39,594 nt of DNA. Source: Gammaproteobacteria bacterium. Lineage in GTDB: Bacteria; Pseudomonadota; Gammaproteobacteria; SZUA-140. Position 1 is the stretch's first letter; each line of letters begins with the position of its first letter. Position numbers and translations under genes: made by a program. Positions 7,247 through 15,564 of the stretch are shown one piece after another. The notes beneath the pieces are model-generated. The model worked only from the letters and a program-made list of their open reading frames with translations. It searched no databases and was not told where the DNA came from. The DNA is taken from the NCBI GenBank assembly GCA_015488555.1, contig WFNO01000077.1, positions 1 through 39,594 of the forward strand. The letters are read 5' to 3'.

Positions 7247-7942
7247 TCATTCGCCGGTGGGGGTGATGGCGAACTCCACGACCTGGTCGGTCTCGGTCAG
7301 TTGCTCGGCCAGGCGCCGGAAATTGGTGCTGTCGCTGGTGTGGATGGTGAGCTGGTATTGCAGGATCTTGCCCTCGTTCTCCAGCTGATAGGTGAAGCGG
7401 CTGCCGCACTGGATGGCCTGGGCTTCGATCAGGTCCTTGATCTGCTGCTCGGTCATGTGATCGTGGCGATGGAAACGCAGCACCAGGCGTGCATAGCGCA
7501 TGGTGCGCAACTGGTTCTCGATCTTGCGGAACACCACCAGGATGGCCAGCGCCAGGAGGGTGGCGAGGACGGCGGCGGAATACAGCCCCATGCCGATGAC
7601 GATGCCGATGGAAGCGGTGAGCCAGATGGAGGCGGCGGTGGTGAGGCCGCGGATGGTGAGGCGTTCCTTGAGGATCACGCCGGCGCCGAGGAAACCGATG
7701 CCGGTCATGATGCCCTGGGCCATGCGCGTGGGATCCACGCGGATGGTTTCCAGGGGCGCCTCGCTCAGCAGCTCCCATTGAAAGACGGTGATGAGCATGA
7801 GCAGGCTGGAGGCCATGCATACCAGGGTATGGGTGCGAAAGCCCGCCGGCCGGCCGTGGTAGGTGCGTTCCAGGCCGATGAGGCCGCCGGCCAGGGCGGC
7901 GGCGAGCAGGCGCAGGAGTGTGGTCTGCAGTTCGTGTTCCAA
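7247..7942 (-). CDS. MgtC/SapB family membrane protein
   Basis: A 231-residue inner-membrane protein. The N-terminal ~140 residues carry the MgtC hallmarks GLERTYHGRPAGFRTH (23-38) and GIGFLGAGVILKE (81-93), then TIRGLTTAASIWLTASIGI. A soluble ACT-like domain of ~85 residues follows. MgtC proteins are linked to growth in low magnesium and to modulation of membrane ATPase or energy state; the molecular activity is unsettled. The start is a TTG at 7942, placed by GAGGA a few bases upstream and by the 8-nt gap from the tiny upstream frame. Confidence 0.9.
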   Translation of the reverse strand: MEHELQTTLLRLLAAALAGGLIGLERTYHGRPAGFRTHTLVCMASSLLMLITVFQWELLSEAPLETIRVDPTRMAQGIMTGIGFLGAGVILKERLTIRGLTTAASIWLTASIGIVIGMGLYSAAVLATLLALAILVVFRKIENQLRTMRYARLVLRFHRHDHMTEQQIKDLIEAQAIQCGSRFTYQLENEGKILQYQLTIHTSDSTNFRRLAEQLTETDQVVEFAITPTGE

Positions 7943-7950
7943 ATCCGTCC

Positions 7951-8073
7951 TCAGCGAAAGCGTTCCAGGGCGGCGGCGCCCCTTCTCATGTAGCGTTTGG
8001 TAAACAACTTATCGGGCAGGCCGCCGTCCACCTTGATGATTTCCGTGACGGTCGGATTCCGAGAGTGTTTCAC
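7951..8073 (-). CDS. possible 40-residue protein coupled to the kinase gene
   Basis: A GTG start overlaps the stop codon of the fructosamine-kinase-like gene (GTGA), and the frame ends 8 nt before mgtC. It encodes a basic peptide containing EIIKVDGGLPDKLF and YMRRGAAALERFR. It exactly fills the gap in a minus-strand operon, as translationally coupled genes do. I recognise no family. It is the only thing seen between the two genes and may be a remnant of a longer C-terminus. Confidence 0.35.
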   Translation of the reverse strand: MKHSRNPTVTEIIKVDGGLPDKLFTKRYMRRGAAALERFR

Positions 8074-8969
8074 CGACCGGCTTCGGCCAGGAGGCGGTCG
8101 ATCATGGTCTCAGCCTGGCTCCGGTAACCCCCGCCGAACAGATTGAGATGGTTGAGGATGTGGTAGAGGTTGTACAGGGTCTTGCGCACGGCGTATTCGG
8201 GCGGCAGCGGCCAGGCCTCACGGTAGGCGGCGTAGAAGGCCTCCGGGAAGCCGCCGAACAATTCCGTCATGGCGAGATCGGCCTCGCGGTCACCGTAGTA
8301 CACCGCCGGGTCGAAGATCACCGGTTCGCCGGTGTGGAGTACGGCGTAGTTGCCGGACCACAGGTCGCCGTGCAACAGCGAGGGCGGAGGTGGCGGGCCG
8401 GGGAAGAAAGCCGGGACCACTTCCAGCAGGCGGCGGCCGCGTTCCTGCAGGCGCCCGCCATATCCTGCGGCGGCCGCCAGTTCCAGTTGGTGACCCAGGC
8501 GGTGGTGTTGCCAGAAGCGCACCCAGTCCTGCTCGGGCGGGTTGGGTTGCGGGGTGGAGCCGATGGTATTGTCCCGTTCCCAGCCATAGTGCGGGGTGCT
8601 GTGGCGGTGCATGGCCGCCAGTCCGCGGCCCAGCAGGACCATGCTGTCCCGCCCGCCGTGGCCCGTCTCCAGATATTCCAGCACCAGAAAGGCCTGGTCT
8701 CCGGCGCTGCCGTAGCCCAGCGGGCGGGGGGCGCGCAGGGTATTCGTGCGCAGAATGGCCTCCAGGCCGGCCGCCTCGGCTGCGAACATGTCCAGGCGCG
8801 CAGATTGGTTGAGCTTGACGAAATAGGCGCGCTTCCCGTCGCTCACCCGGCAGGCGCGGTTGATACAACCACCTCCCACCTCCTGATGGTCACGCACGGT
8901 GAAGGGCTTGCCGGTGGCCTCGGTGATGGTCTCGGCGATGGCCTGCCAGAGATCCATGGGAGGCGTCAT
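8070..8969 (-). CDS. fructosamine kinase family protein
   Basis: A 299-residue cytoplasmic kinase of the fructosamine-3-kinase/aminoglycoside phosphotransferase fold. These enzymes phosphorylate sugar amines on glycated proteins or small molecules so that the adduct breaks down. Visible motifs: GGGCINRACRV near the N-terminus, the nucleotide-binding lysine in AYFVKLN, the catalytic loop HGDLWSGN (200-207) and the metal-binding FDPAVYYGDREADLAM. ATG 8969 is chosen because GGGAAG lies 8 nt upstream; a GTG at 8978 would be too close to it. It follows transaldolase by 81 bp on the same strand, which suggests sugar-phosphate context, but the substrate is not known. Confidence 0.85.
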   Translation of the reverse strand: MTPPMDLWQAIAETITEATGKPFTVRDHQEVGGGCINRACRVSDGKRAYFVKLNQSARLDMFAAEAAGLEAILRTNTLRAPRPLGYGSAGDQAFLVLEYLETGHGGRDSMVLLGRGLAAMHRHSTPHYGWERDNTIGSTPQPNPPEQDWVRFWQHHRLGHQLELAAAAGYGGRLQERGRRLLEVVPAFFPGPPPPPSLLHGDLWSGNYAVLHTGEPVIFDPAVYYGDREADLAMTELFGGFPEAFYAAYREAWPLPPEYAVRKTLYNLYHILNHLNLFGGGYRSQAETMIDRLLAEAGR

Positions 8970-9050
8970 GGCCGGCACTTCCCAAGCGGTGTTTGGAGCG
9001 GGAGAGGCGTGCTCTTACAGGTCATGGCCGGGTGTATGCCACGGGGCTCC

Positions 9051-10178
9051 TCATGCGATGGCGCGCCGTTTCTCCGCCACTCGCTCCAGCAGGGCGCGAT
9101 AGGACTCGGCGAAGCGTGCCACCCCGTCTCGCTCCAGTTCCTCGGTGACCGCATCCAGGTCGATGCCCAGTTCCCGCAGGGCCGCCAGGGCCTGGCGGGC
9201 CCCCGCTACGTCCTCGGTCAGGGTGGGGCGGGGACGGCCGTGGTCCTTGTAGGCCGCATAGGTGGCGGGTGGCATGGTGTTGACGGTTTCCGGGCCGATG
9301 AGTTCGTCCACGTAGAGCACGTCGCTGTAGGCGGGATTCTTGGTGCCGGTGCTGGCCCAGAGCAGGCGTTGCGGTGCGGCGCCGGCCTCACGCAGCGCGG
9401 CCATGCGCCGGCCGGCCTGGATCTCCAGGTAGTTCTGATAGGCGATCTTGGCATTGGCGATGGCGATCCGGCCCCGCAGCGCCTCGATGGCGGGGCGTTG
9501 TCCGGGATCGGCCCGGCTCAGGCGCTCTTCCAGCAGGGCGTCCACCCGGGTGTCCACCCGGCTGACGAAGAAGCTGGCCACGGAGCGCACCCGTTCCACG
9601 GACTGGCCGCGGCGCAGGCGGGCCTCCAGCCCCAGCAGATAGGCCTCCGCCACCTCGCGGTAGCGGTCCACGGAGAACAACAAGGTGGCGTTGACGTTGA
9701 CGCCTTCCGCGGTCAGGGTTTCGATGGCCTCCAGACCCGCCCGGGTGGCCGGCACCTTGATCATGACGTTGGGGCGTGCCAGGCGCCGGAACAGGGCCAG
9801 GGCCTCGCGGATGGTGCCGGCGCTGTCATGGGCCAGTTCCGGTGAGACCTCCAGGCTCACCATGCCGTCCGTATGGCCGCTGGCGCGGTAGGCGGGTTCG
9901 AGGATGTCCGCCGCAGTCTGTACGTCCTCCACCGCCAGGGCGAAGAACAGGGCCTGCTCGTCCAGTGCAGGCTGGTCTCGCAGCAATGCCCGCAAGGCCT
10001 CGTCGTAGGTGGTGCCGGTGTGAAAGGCCTGCTCGTAGATGGTGGGATTGGAGGTGATCCCGCACAACCCGTCTTCCTGCATCAGGCGGGACAATTTTCC
10101 CGACTGCAACAGCTCGCGGTGGATGTAGTCGTACCACACACTCTGTCCCAGCGCTTCCAGTGCACGCAGTGCATTCAT
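9051..10178 (-). CDS. tal: transaldolase
   Basis: Moves a dihydroxyacetone unit between sugar phosphates in the pentose phosphate pathway or, in autotrophs, in sedoheptulose metabolism. At 375 residues it belongs to the longer transaldolase group (TIGR00876-like) rather than the ~317-residue E. coli type. Motifs: [12 protein letters not shown] near residues 41-52, [13 protein letters not shown], and the Schiff-base lysine Lys141 in [25 protein letters not shown]-like sequence marks the phosphate-binding end. The ATG follows GAGAGGTGA. It heads a minus-strand run with the kinase-like gene and mgtC. Confidence 0.93.
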   Translation of the reverse strand: MNALRALEALGQSVWYDYIHRELLQSGKLSRLMQEDGLCGITSNPTIYEQAFHTGTTYDEALRALLRDQPALDEQALFFALAVEDVQTAADILEPAYRASGHTDGMVSLEVSPELAHDSAGTIREALALFRRLARPNVMIKVPATRAGLEAIETLTAEGVNVNATLLFSVDRYREVAEAYLLGLEARLRRGQSVERVRSVASFFVSRVDTRVDALLEERLSRADPGQRPAIEALRGRIAIANAKIAYQNYLEIQAGRRMAALREAGAAPQRLLWASTGTKNPAYSDVLYVDELIGPETVNTMPPATYAAYKDHGRPRPTLTEDVAGARQALAALRELGIDLDAVTEELERDGVARFAESYRALLERVAEKRRAIA

Positions 10179-10718
10179 GATTCACCTCTCGGGTTGGGTA
10201 CCCCGCTCGTTTTCCCTCCGTGAGGCACGCGCCCTGTGGCATACCTCAGTGGCATACCATGGTCCCGCATCCGGTGACCGGTGGTCCTGAGCGGTTCTCG
10301 TCGCGTGGCCACTGAGCCCCGAACTACGAGTGCTTGGAAGCGAAGGGACTGGAGGCGGAACGGCCCGCGCGGCCACGCGCCCAGGGAGCAGGCGACATGC
10401 TGGAGGGAAGGATCTCGTCTTCGGGTCCTCCTGACAAAGATGGCCGCGGTATCCGGATCGGCGTTCCGTCTCGCGGCCTTGATCGCGGATCCTCGCGCCA
10501 TCATAACATATTCCGGTGGTGAGGATTCATCCGCGCTGCCTCTGAGTTTCCCGGTGGCATTCACCCATGGATTACAAGGTTTCGAAAGGTTTCAAGAGGG
10601 GATCCATGTACGTGTGTGGAATGGGTGCGCCTGCAAGTGGATTTTTGTCTGCCTGCGGATACCGGTATCATGAAGGCCTGCCCGCTGCGGACATTGCCTC
10701 GTCGATTCAGGAGTGGTC
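10179..10718. other. 540-bp divergent intergenic region
   Basis: It separates tal (-) from the methionine-synthase-domain operon (+). Several open frames cross it on both strands, but none has a recognisable family or a good ribosome binding site near 5' ends. A weak promoter candidate lies at 10479-10507. Nothing else was recognised. Confidence 0.5.
10479..10507 (+). promoter_or_regulatory. candidate promoter for the operon starting at 10719
   Basis: TTGATC (10479-10484) and CATAAC (10502-10507) are 17 bp apart, each matching the sigma70 consensus at 4 of 6 positions. The start site would be near 10514, about 205 nt before the first ATG. Weak evidence. Confidence 0.25.
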
Positions 10719-10940
10719 ATGTATCTGAGACGGAAAGAATCGGGCGATCTGGTGGAAGTGCTCGATGTACGCGCCCTGGTGGACCCCTGCCGGGAACACA
10801 TACCCGGCCGGCTGCATGCCGGAGAGGAGTTGCAGGAGCCGGCGGAGTACGCCAAATCCGAACTGGAGTTTCCATCGGGGGAGCCGCTGCCACGGTGCTG
10901 GCTCGATCCCCATTACCGGGAAGAGGCCCTGCGGCGCTGA
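10719..10940 (+). CDS. small conserved protein of unknown function
   Basis: A 73-residue soluble protein, MYLRRKESGDLVEVLD to the end DPHYREEALRR, with a conserved-looking core HAGEELQEPAEY and FPSGEPLPRCWLDP. I believe similar short proteins occur in related proteobacteria, sometimes labelled acetyltransferase, but I see no acetyltransferase motif at this length. The ATG is 5 nt behind AGGAG. It ends 5 nt before the GTG of the methionine synthase activation domain gene, so the two are probably translated together. That makes it a candidate partner of that domain. Confidence 0.65.
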   Translation: MYLRRKESGDLVEVLDVRALVDPCREHIPGRLHAGEELQEPAEYAKSELEFPSGEPLPRCWLDPHYREEALRR

Positions 10941-10945
10941 GCGAG

Positions 10946-11758
10946 GTGGCACACGACAACCCGGTACCCGAGCCGCCGTTCTGGGGCAGCAAGTGCCTGG
11001 AGCACGTGCCCCTGCGCAGTATCGTTCCCTACATCAACCGCAACGCGCTGTACAAGTTCCAGTGGGGCTTCAAGCCGCAGGGCCGCTCGCCCGAGGAATA
11101 CCAGCGCTGGGCGCGCCTGGAACTGGATCCCATTCTCAAGCGCCTGGTGGCTCGCAGTGAGGAGGAACAGATCTTGCAGCCACAGGCGGTGTATGGCTAC
11201 TTCCCCTGCCAGTCGCAAGGTGACGATCTCATCGTCTATGCCGATCCGGAGGGGCGCGAGGAACGCTGTCGTTTCACCTTCCCGCGCCAGGCCAAGGGCC
11301 GGCACCTGTGTATCGCGGATTTCTTCCGGCCGGTGGCTTCGGGAGAGATGGACGTGGTGGCCTTCCAACTGGTGACGGTGGGGCAGAAGGCCGCGGATTT
11401 CGCCCGCCGGCTGTTCGAACAGGACCAGTACCAGGAATATCTCTTCTGGCATGGTCTCAACGTAGAGGCCACCGAGGGATTGGCGGAGTTCGTGCACAAA
11501 CGCATCCGTACCGAGCTGGGTTTCGGCGGGGAGGATCACCGGGTCATCGGTGAGATGATCAAGCAAAAATACCGCGGTTCGCGCTATTCCTTCGGCTATC
11601 CGGCCTGTCCCAATCTGGCGGATCAGGCCAAGATCCTGGAATTGTTGGATGCCGAGCGGATCGGGGTGGTGATGGGCGAGGCCGACCAGCTGTGGCCGGA
11701 GGAGAGCACCAGTGCCATCGTCGTGCACCATCCACAGGCCAAGTATTTCAGTGTATGA
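10946..11758 (+). CDS. free-standing methionine synthase (MetH) activation domain
   Basis: In MetH this C-terminal domain binds S-adenosylmethionine and helps re-methylate inactive cob(II)alamin. Here 270 residues are essentially only that domain: AVYGYFPCQSQGDDLIVY, FPRQAKGRHLCIADFF, LFWHGLNVEATEGLAEF, the AdoMet-binding RYSFGYPACPN and the terminal TSAIVVHHPQAKYF. No homocysteine, folate or cobalamin domain is present in this frame or upstream. The frame is open back past 10616, but that extension overlaps the small upstream gene; GTG 10946, 5 nt after that gene's stop, fits better. It is either one half of a split MetH or a reactivator for another corrinoid enzyme. Confidence 0.85.
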   Translation: MAHDNPVPEPPFWGSKCLEHVPLRSIVPYINRNALYKFQWGFKPQGRSPEEYQRWARLELDPILKRLVARSEEEQILQPQAVYGYFPCQSQGDDLIVYADPEGREERCRFTFPRQAKGRHLCIADFFRPVASGEMDVVAFQLVTVGQKAADFARRLFEQDQYQEYLFWHGLNVEATEGLAEFVHKRIRTELGFGGEDHRVIGEMIKQKYRGSRYSFGYPACPNLADQAKILELLDAERIGVVMGEADQLWPEESTSAIVVHHPQAKYFSV

Positions 11759-11807
11759 AGGCGCCGCCAGGACGCTGGAAGAGACGCTGAGAAAACTGCG
11801 ACGAAAT

Positions 11808-12362
11808 ATGAAACTGCTGTTGCAAAGGTTTTACGAGATCTGCCTGTTACGGGTCGGGCCACAGGACCTGCCGGCTTCCAATTTCCTGTTGGGCTTGGTC
11901 CTATTGGTCTATATGGTGCTGGGGGTGGTGTTGTCCTCGGTAAACCTGCCCTTGAGCCAAGCCCTGATCACGGTGCCGGTGGACACCGCGCTCATGGGAC
12001 TGCTGACCTTCTTCCTGCTCTGGGTGCGCGATCTGCCGCAGCGTTTCCGACAGGTGTACACGGCCTTGTTGGGTACCGGTGCCTTTTTCCAGATCCTGGC
12101 TTTTCCGCTGCTGGTGTGGCAGCAGGACAGCCTGCAGGCCTTCCAGGAGAGCGGCATGCAGGAGGGACAGACCGGAGTCTTCGTCTCCACCTTCGCCCTG
12201 TGGCTGGTGGTCTTCTGGAACGTGGTCGTCATCGGTCACATCGTGCGCCATGCCCTGTCCAGCATCATGCTGGTGGGTATGGCCCTGGCGGTGCTCTACA
12301 TGTTTATCTCCATCTCCACCAATTATCAGCTCAACGCCCTGTTGAGCGGTGGCACCACCTGA
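11808..12362 (+). CDS. five-helix membrane protein of unknown function
   Basis: A 184-residue inner-membrane protein with about five hydrophobic segments, near residues 26-45, 50-72, 84-103, 121-143 and 147-168. It has a short N-terminal cytoplasmic part (MKLLLQRFYEICLLRVGPQDLP). I do not assign a family; it resembles Yip1-like small membrane proteins only in layout. The ATG at 11808 is chosen by where the natural protein pattern begins; the ribosome binding site is weak, and a GTG at 11751 is an alternative. It lies 49 bp after the MetH-domain gene and its stop overlaps the ribosome binding site of mpl, so it belongs to that operon. Confidence 0.7.
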   Translation: MKLLLQRFYEICLLRVGPQDLPASNFLLGLVLLVYMVLGVVLSSVNLPLSQALITVPVDTALMGLLTFFLLWVRDLPQRFRQVYTALLGTGAFFQILAFPLLVWQQDSLQAFQESGMQEGQTGVFVSTFALWLVVFWNVVVIGHIVRHALSSIMLVGMALAVLYMFISISTNYQLNALLSGGTT

Positions 12363-12372
12363 AGGACGCGCC

Positions 12373-13779
12373 ATGCGCGTGCACATCCTGGGCGCTTGCG
12401 GCACCTTCATGGGTGGGGTGGCCGTGCTGGCCCGCGAGTTGGGCTTCGAGGTGGCCGGAAGCGACGCTTGCGTCTATCCCCCCATGAGCGAACTACTGGC
12501 GGCCCAGGGAATCCGCCTGCACGAAGGCTACGAACCCGGACATCTGCAACCGGCCCCGGATCTGGTGGTGATCGGCAATGCCCTGTCGCGCGGCAACCCG
12601 GCGGTGGAATACGTGCTCGACCGCGGCCTGCCCTATGTGTCCGGTCCCGAGTTTCTGGCCCGCCACGTGTTGCCGGAGCGCTGGGTGGTGGCGGTAGCGG
12701 GTACCCATGGCAAGACCACCACCACCGCCATGGTGGCCTGGATCCTGGAGGCGGCGGGCCTGGCGCCGGGCTTTCTCATCGGCGGTGCGGCCTTGAATTT
12801 CCAGACCTCGGCGCGCCTGGGGCGCGGGCCCTTCTTCGTCGTGGAAGCGGACGAATACGATACCGCCTTTTTCGACAAGCGTTCCAAGTTCGTGCACTAC
12901 CGGCCGCGTACCCTGGTGTTGAACAACCTGGAATACGACCACGCCGACATCTTTCCAGATCTCGCAGCCATCCAGACGCAGTTCCATCATCTCCTGCGCA
13001 CCGTGCCAGGTAACGGGCGCATCGTCCTGCCCCGCGAAGACGAGGCGCTGGCGGAAGTGGTGGCGCGTGGTTGCTGGACGCCGCGGGAATATTTCAGTAC
13101 CCGCATTCCCTTGCCCGCAGAGGAAATGGACGCCGCCCTCTGGCACGCCCGGCCTGCAGCGGGTGGGGGGCCGGACGACCCGGGCGACGGCCAGGTCTTC
13201 GACGTCTTCCTGGGCAGCGCGCTCCAGGGGCGCGTGCAGTGGTCCCTGTTGGGACACCACAACATGACCAACGCCCTGGCGGCGGTGGCGGCGGCCCGCC
13301 ATGCGGGGGTGCCGCCGGCGCAGGCGGTACGGGCCCTGGCGGCATTCCGGGGCGTGCGCCGGCGGCTGGAGCTGCGCGGCACCGCGCGCGGGGTCTCGGT
13401 CTACGACGACTTCGCCCATCACCCCACCGCCATCGCCGCCACCCTCGCGGGCCTGCGCCGGCGGGTGGGCGATGCGCGCATCCTCGCCGTGCTGGAACCC
13501 CGCTCCCACACCATGCGTATGGGCGTGCATGCCGCCTGCCTGCCGGCGGCGTTGGCGGCCGCCGACGCGGTATTGTTCTACCGGCCGCCGGAGCTGGGTT
13601 TCGATCTGGAGGCGGTGGCCGCCCGTCTGGGAGGCAAGGCCCGGGTGTTTGCGCGCATCGAGGAGATCGTGGACCATATCGTCCAGGAGGCCGCCGCCGG
13701 CGACCAGGTGCTGGTGATGAGCAACGGTGCCTTCGGCGGCATCCACGACGCCATCCTGGAGGCCTTGCAGCGCGCGTGA
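12373..13779 (+). CDS. mpl: UDP-N-acetylmuramate:L-alanyl-gamma-D-glutamyl-meso-diaminopimelate ligase
   Basis: A cytoplasmic Mur-ligase-family enzyme that recycles the murein tripeptide by joining it to UDP-MurNAc. The 468-residue length fits Mpl. Visible: N-terminal dinucleotide-like start HILGACGTFMGG, the ATP loop GTHGKTT (110-116), EADEYDTAFFDKRSKF, the NNLEYDHADIF segment typical of Mpl over MurC, and the C-terminal VYDDFAHHPTAI. Its ribosome binding site GAAGGA overlaps the upstream stop codon. Its own stop overlaps the ubiX GTG (GTGA), and mpl-ubiX neighbourhood is known in gammaproteobacteria. Confidence 0.95.
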   Translation: MRVHILGACGTFMGGVAVLARELGFEVAGSDACVYPPMSELLAAQGIRLHEGYEPGHLQPAPDLVVIGNALSRGNPAVEYVLDRGLPYVSGPEFLARHVLPERWVVAVAGTHGKTTTTAMVAWILEAAGLAPGFLIGGAALNFQTSARLGRGPFFVVEADEYDTAFFDKRSKFVHYRPRTLVLNNLEYDHADIFPDLAAIQTQFHHLLRTVPGNGRIVLPREDEALAEVVARGCWTPREYFSTRIPLPAEEMDAALWHARPAAGGGPDDPGDGQVFDVFLGSALQGRVQWSLLGHHNMTNALAAVAAARHAGVPPAQAVRALAAFRGVRRRLELRGTARGVSVYDDFAHHPTAIAATLAGLRRRVGDARILAVLEPRSHTMRMGVHAACLPAALAAADAVLFYRPPELGFDLEAVAARLGGKARVFARIEEIVDHIVQEAAAGDQVLVMSNGAFGGIHDAILEALQRA

Positions 13780-14438
13780 AAGAGCCGCAGACCATCGCCC
13801 TGGCCCTCACCGGTGCCTCCGGCATCGCCTACGGCCTGCGCCTGTTGGAGTGCCTGTTGCAGAAGGGACAGCGGGTCTATCTGCTCGTCTCCCCCGCGGC
13901 CCAGGTGGTGATGGCCATGGAGACGGATCTGCAGGTCAAGGGGTCTCCCGCCGCCCTGCAGGCCCTGTTCGAAAACCGCTACCGGCCAGCGCCCGGGCAG
14001 TTGCAAGTGCTGGGCCGCGACCAGTGGTCGGCGCCCATCGCCAGCGGCTCCAATCCTCCGGACGCCATGGTGGTCTGTCCCTGTACCAGCGGTACCCTGG
14101 CGGCCATCGCCTGCGGCACCAGCGACAATCTGCTGGAACGGGCCGCGGACGTGGTGCTCAAGGAGAGGCGCCGCTTGATCCTGGTGCCGCGCGAGATGCC
14201 CCTGTCCGAGATCCACTTGCGCCACATGCTGGACCTGAGCCGCATGGGGGCGGTGATCATGCCCGCCTGTCCCGGTTTCTATCACAAGCCGCGCACGGTG
14301 GAGGACCTGGTGGACTTCGTGGTGGCGCGCATCCTCGACCATCTGGGCGTGGCACACGATCTGGTGCCGCGCTGGGGGCAGAGGACGGAGGACGGAGAAC
14401 AGAAGACAGAAGGCAGAGGACAGGAGACAGAGAGTTGA
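13776..14438 (+). CDS. ubiX: flavin prenyltransferase UbiX
   Basis: Makes prenylated FMN, the cofactor of UbiD decarboxylases in ubiquinone synthesis. The 220-residue protein shows the flavoprotein start LTGASGIAYG (11-20), VCPCTSGTLAAIACG, DNLLERAADVVLKERR and LVPREMPLSEIHLRHM, ending in PACPGFYHKPRTVEDLVDF. The start GTG 13776 overlaps the mpl stop. The last ~18 residues (RTEDGEQKTEGRGQETES) do not belong to the family: they are encoded by a GACAGAAGACAG-like repeat that has run into the 3' end of the gene. Confidence 0.93.
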   Translation: MKEPQTIALALTGASGIAYGLRLLECLLQKGQRVYLLVSPAAQVVMAMETDLQVKGSPAALQALFENRYRPAPGQLQVLGRDQWSAPIASGSNPPDAMVVCPCTSGTLAAIACGTSDNLLERAADVVLKERRRLILVPREMPLSEIHLRHMLDLSRMGAVIMPACPGFYHKPRTVEDLVDFVVARILDHLGVAHDLVPRWGQRTEDGEQKTEGRGQETES

Positions 14439-14510
14439 GGGTGGCGGTCATCTCGGACTCCGTCCACCACGATTGAGCTTCAGCTTTTTGTCCTCCGTCT
14501 TCTGTCCTCT
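14381..14510. repeat. GGACAGAAGACGG-type repeat with inverted copy between convergent genes
   Basis: 14381-14434 is a run of short variants of GAGGACGGAG / GACAGAAGACAG. At 14491-14510 the sequence TCCTCCGTCTTCTGTCCTCT is its reverse complement; against 14415-14434 it pairs at 16 of 20 positions across a loop of about 56 nt. The structure spans the end of ubiX (+) and touches the end of the lipoprotein gene (-), so it could act as a two-way terminator or be a dispersed repeat. Confidence 0.7.
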
Positions 14511-15564
14511 ACAACCGCCAGCCCCAGAAGCGCAGGAAATCCGCGAACTCCCACATGTCCGAGGCCTTGCGATACCAGGGCCAGAGGCTGGTGTAGAACA
14601 CCGTGCCGGTTTCGCGGGCGTCCCCGTAACGCTTGTCCATGCCCACGTGGGGATCCAGCACCCACCAGCTCATGAGCAGCAGTTCGAAAGGTTTGAAGGC
14701 ATTGCGCACGTAGCCCCGGCTGGGGCCTTCGGTATAGAAGAACGAGGCGGTGCCCCCTTCCGGCAGGGGCAGGTGCTCCAGTTCCGCCATGGGGCGCAGG
14801 GGCGCTTGCAGGAGGGTGGGCGCGGCACCGTCGACAGCGGTTTTGTCAGGGCCAGCCAGCCGTGCCAGGGCGCCGGGCTGCTCCAGGTCCACCACACGCA
14901 CGTCTTCCACCCGGTGGGTGGCGTCGCGCAGGAAGACCGCCGGGCGCAGGCTGGGGCGAAAGTGCGGCGGGTAGTCCAGGCGCCCCGGCAGTTCGATGCC
15001 ATAGACGCGCTGCCGCTGCACGTTCCAGCCCTTGGGATAGGCCGACTCCGGTAGATAACTGGTGGGGACGAAGGCCAGATAGCAACCGCAGCTGTGTACC
15101 GTGGTCACCAGCAGTGGCCGGCCGTCGGCGGCCACGGTGATCACCACCAGCAGACCGCTGTTGCGGCCGCTGGTGAGATGCAGGTAGGGTACGCGCGGGA
15201 AATGGACCCGGTAGACGAAATTGGTGTAGCGCTGCCCGCCGCTCTCGAAGGTTCTTTCCAGGACGTAGAAGACCGGCCGGGCCGGGTCCACCGCCGCCTC
15301 CAGCACATCCGGCCGCGGGCGCCGCAGTACGGGAGTGCCGATGCGGTTGTAGTCCCGGCCGTTGGGAATCACGAACACCGGCGCGTAACTCGCGGCGCGG
15401 CTGCCATCGTCCAGCGCCCGGTAGACCAACGGCCCGTCCGCCGTCTCCTGCCGCAGCGGGACCAGGGTACAGCCGGCCAACACGGCCGCCAAGCCCAGCA
15501 GCAGCCCCAGGCGGGCGCACGGGGATGCAATGCAAGAGGCCAAGTGTCGCAGGCAGGGGATCAT
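14509..15564 (-). CDS. predicted lipoprotein of unknown function
   Basis: A 351-residue protein with a lipoprotein signal: hydrophobic run LGLLLGLAAVLAGC and lipobox Cys32. The next residues (TL) suggest outer-membrane sorting rather than inner-membrane retention. The mature part is beta-rich and aromatic (PVFYVLERTFESGGQRYTNF, VITVAADGRPLLVTTVHSCG), with a C-terminal hydrophobic stretch near PFELLLMSWWVLDPHVGMD. I do not recognise the family. Its ATG overlaps the patatin stop codon (ATGA), so the two are translated together and may act together on envelope lipids. A longer in-frame extension past 15564 runs through the patatin gene and is not real. Confidence 0.75.
   Translation of the reverse strand: MIPCLRHLASCIASPCARLGLLLGLAAVLAGCTLVPLRQETADGPLVYRALDDGSRAASYAPVFVIPNGRDYNRIGTPVLRRPRPDVLEAAVDPARPVFYVLERTFESGGQRYTNFVYRVHFPRVPYLHLTSGRNSGLLVVITVAADGRPLLVTTVHSCGCYLAFVPTSYLPESAYPKGWNVQRQRVYGIELPGRLDYPPHFRPSLRPAVFLRDATHRVEDVRVVDLEQPGALARLAGPDKTAVDGAAPTLLQAPLRPMAELEHLPLPEGGTASFFYTEGPSRGYVRNAFKPFELLLMSWWVLDPHVGMDKRYGDARETGTVFYTSLWPWYRKASDMWEFADFLRFWGWRL

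Noticed and set aside
10567-10728. 53-codon frame before the small gene at 10719, with an internal ATG at 10606 behind AGAGGGG
   Set aside because: It overlaps the next start codon and has no recognised pattern; evidence is too thin for a gene call.
10616-10945. N-terminal extension of the MetH activation domain frame
   Set aside because: The added sequence is Arg/Gly-rich and overlaps a better small gene at 10719; it shows no MetH domain.
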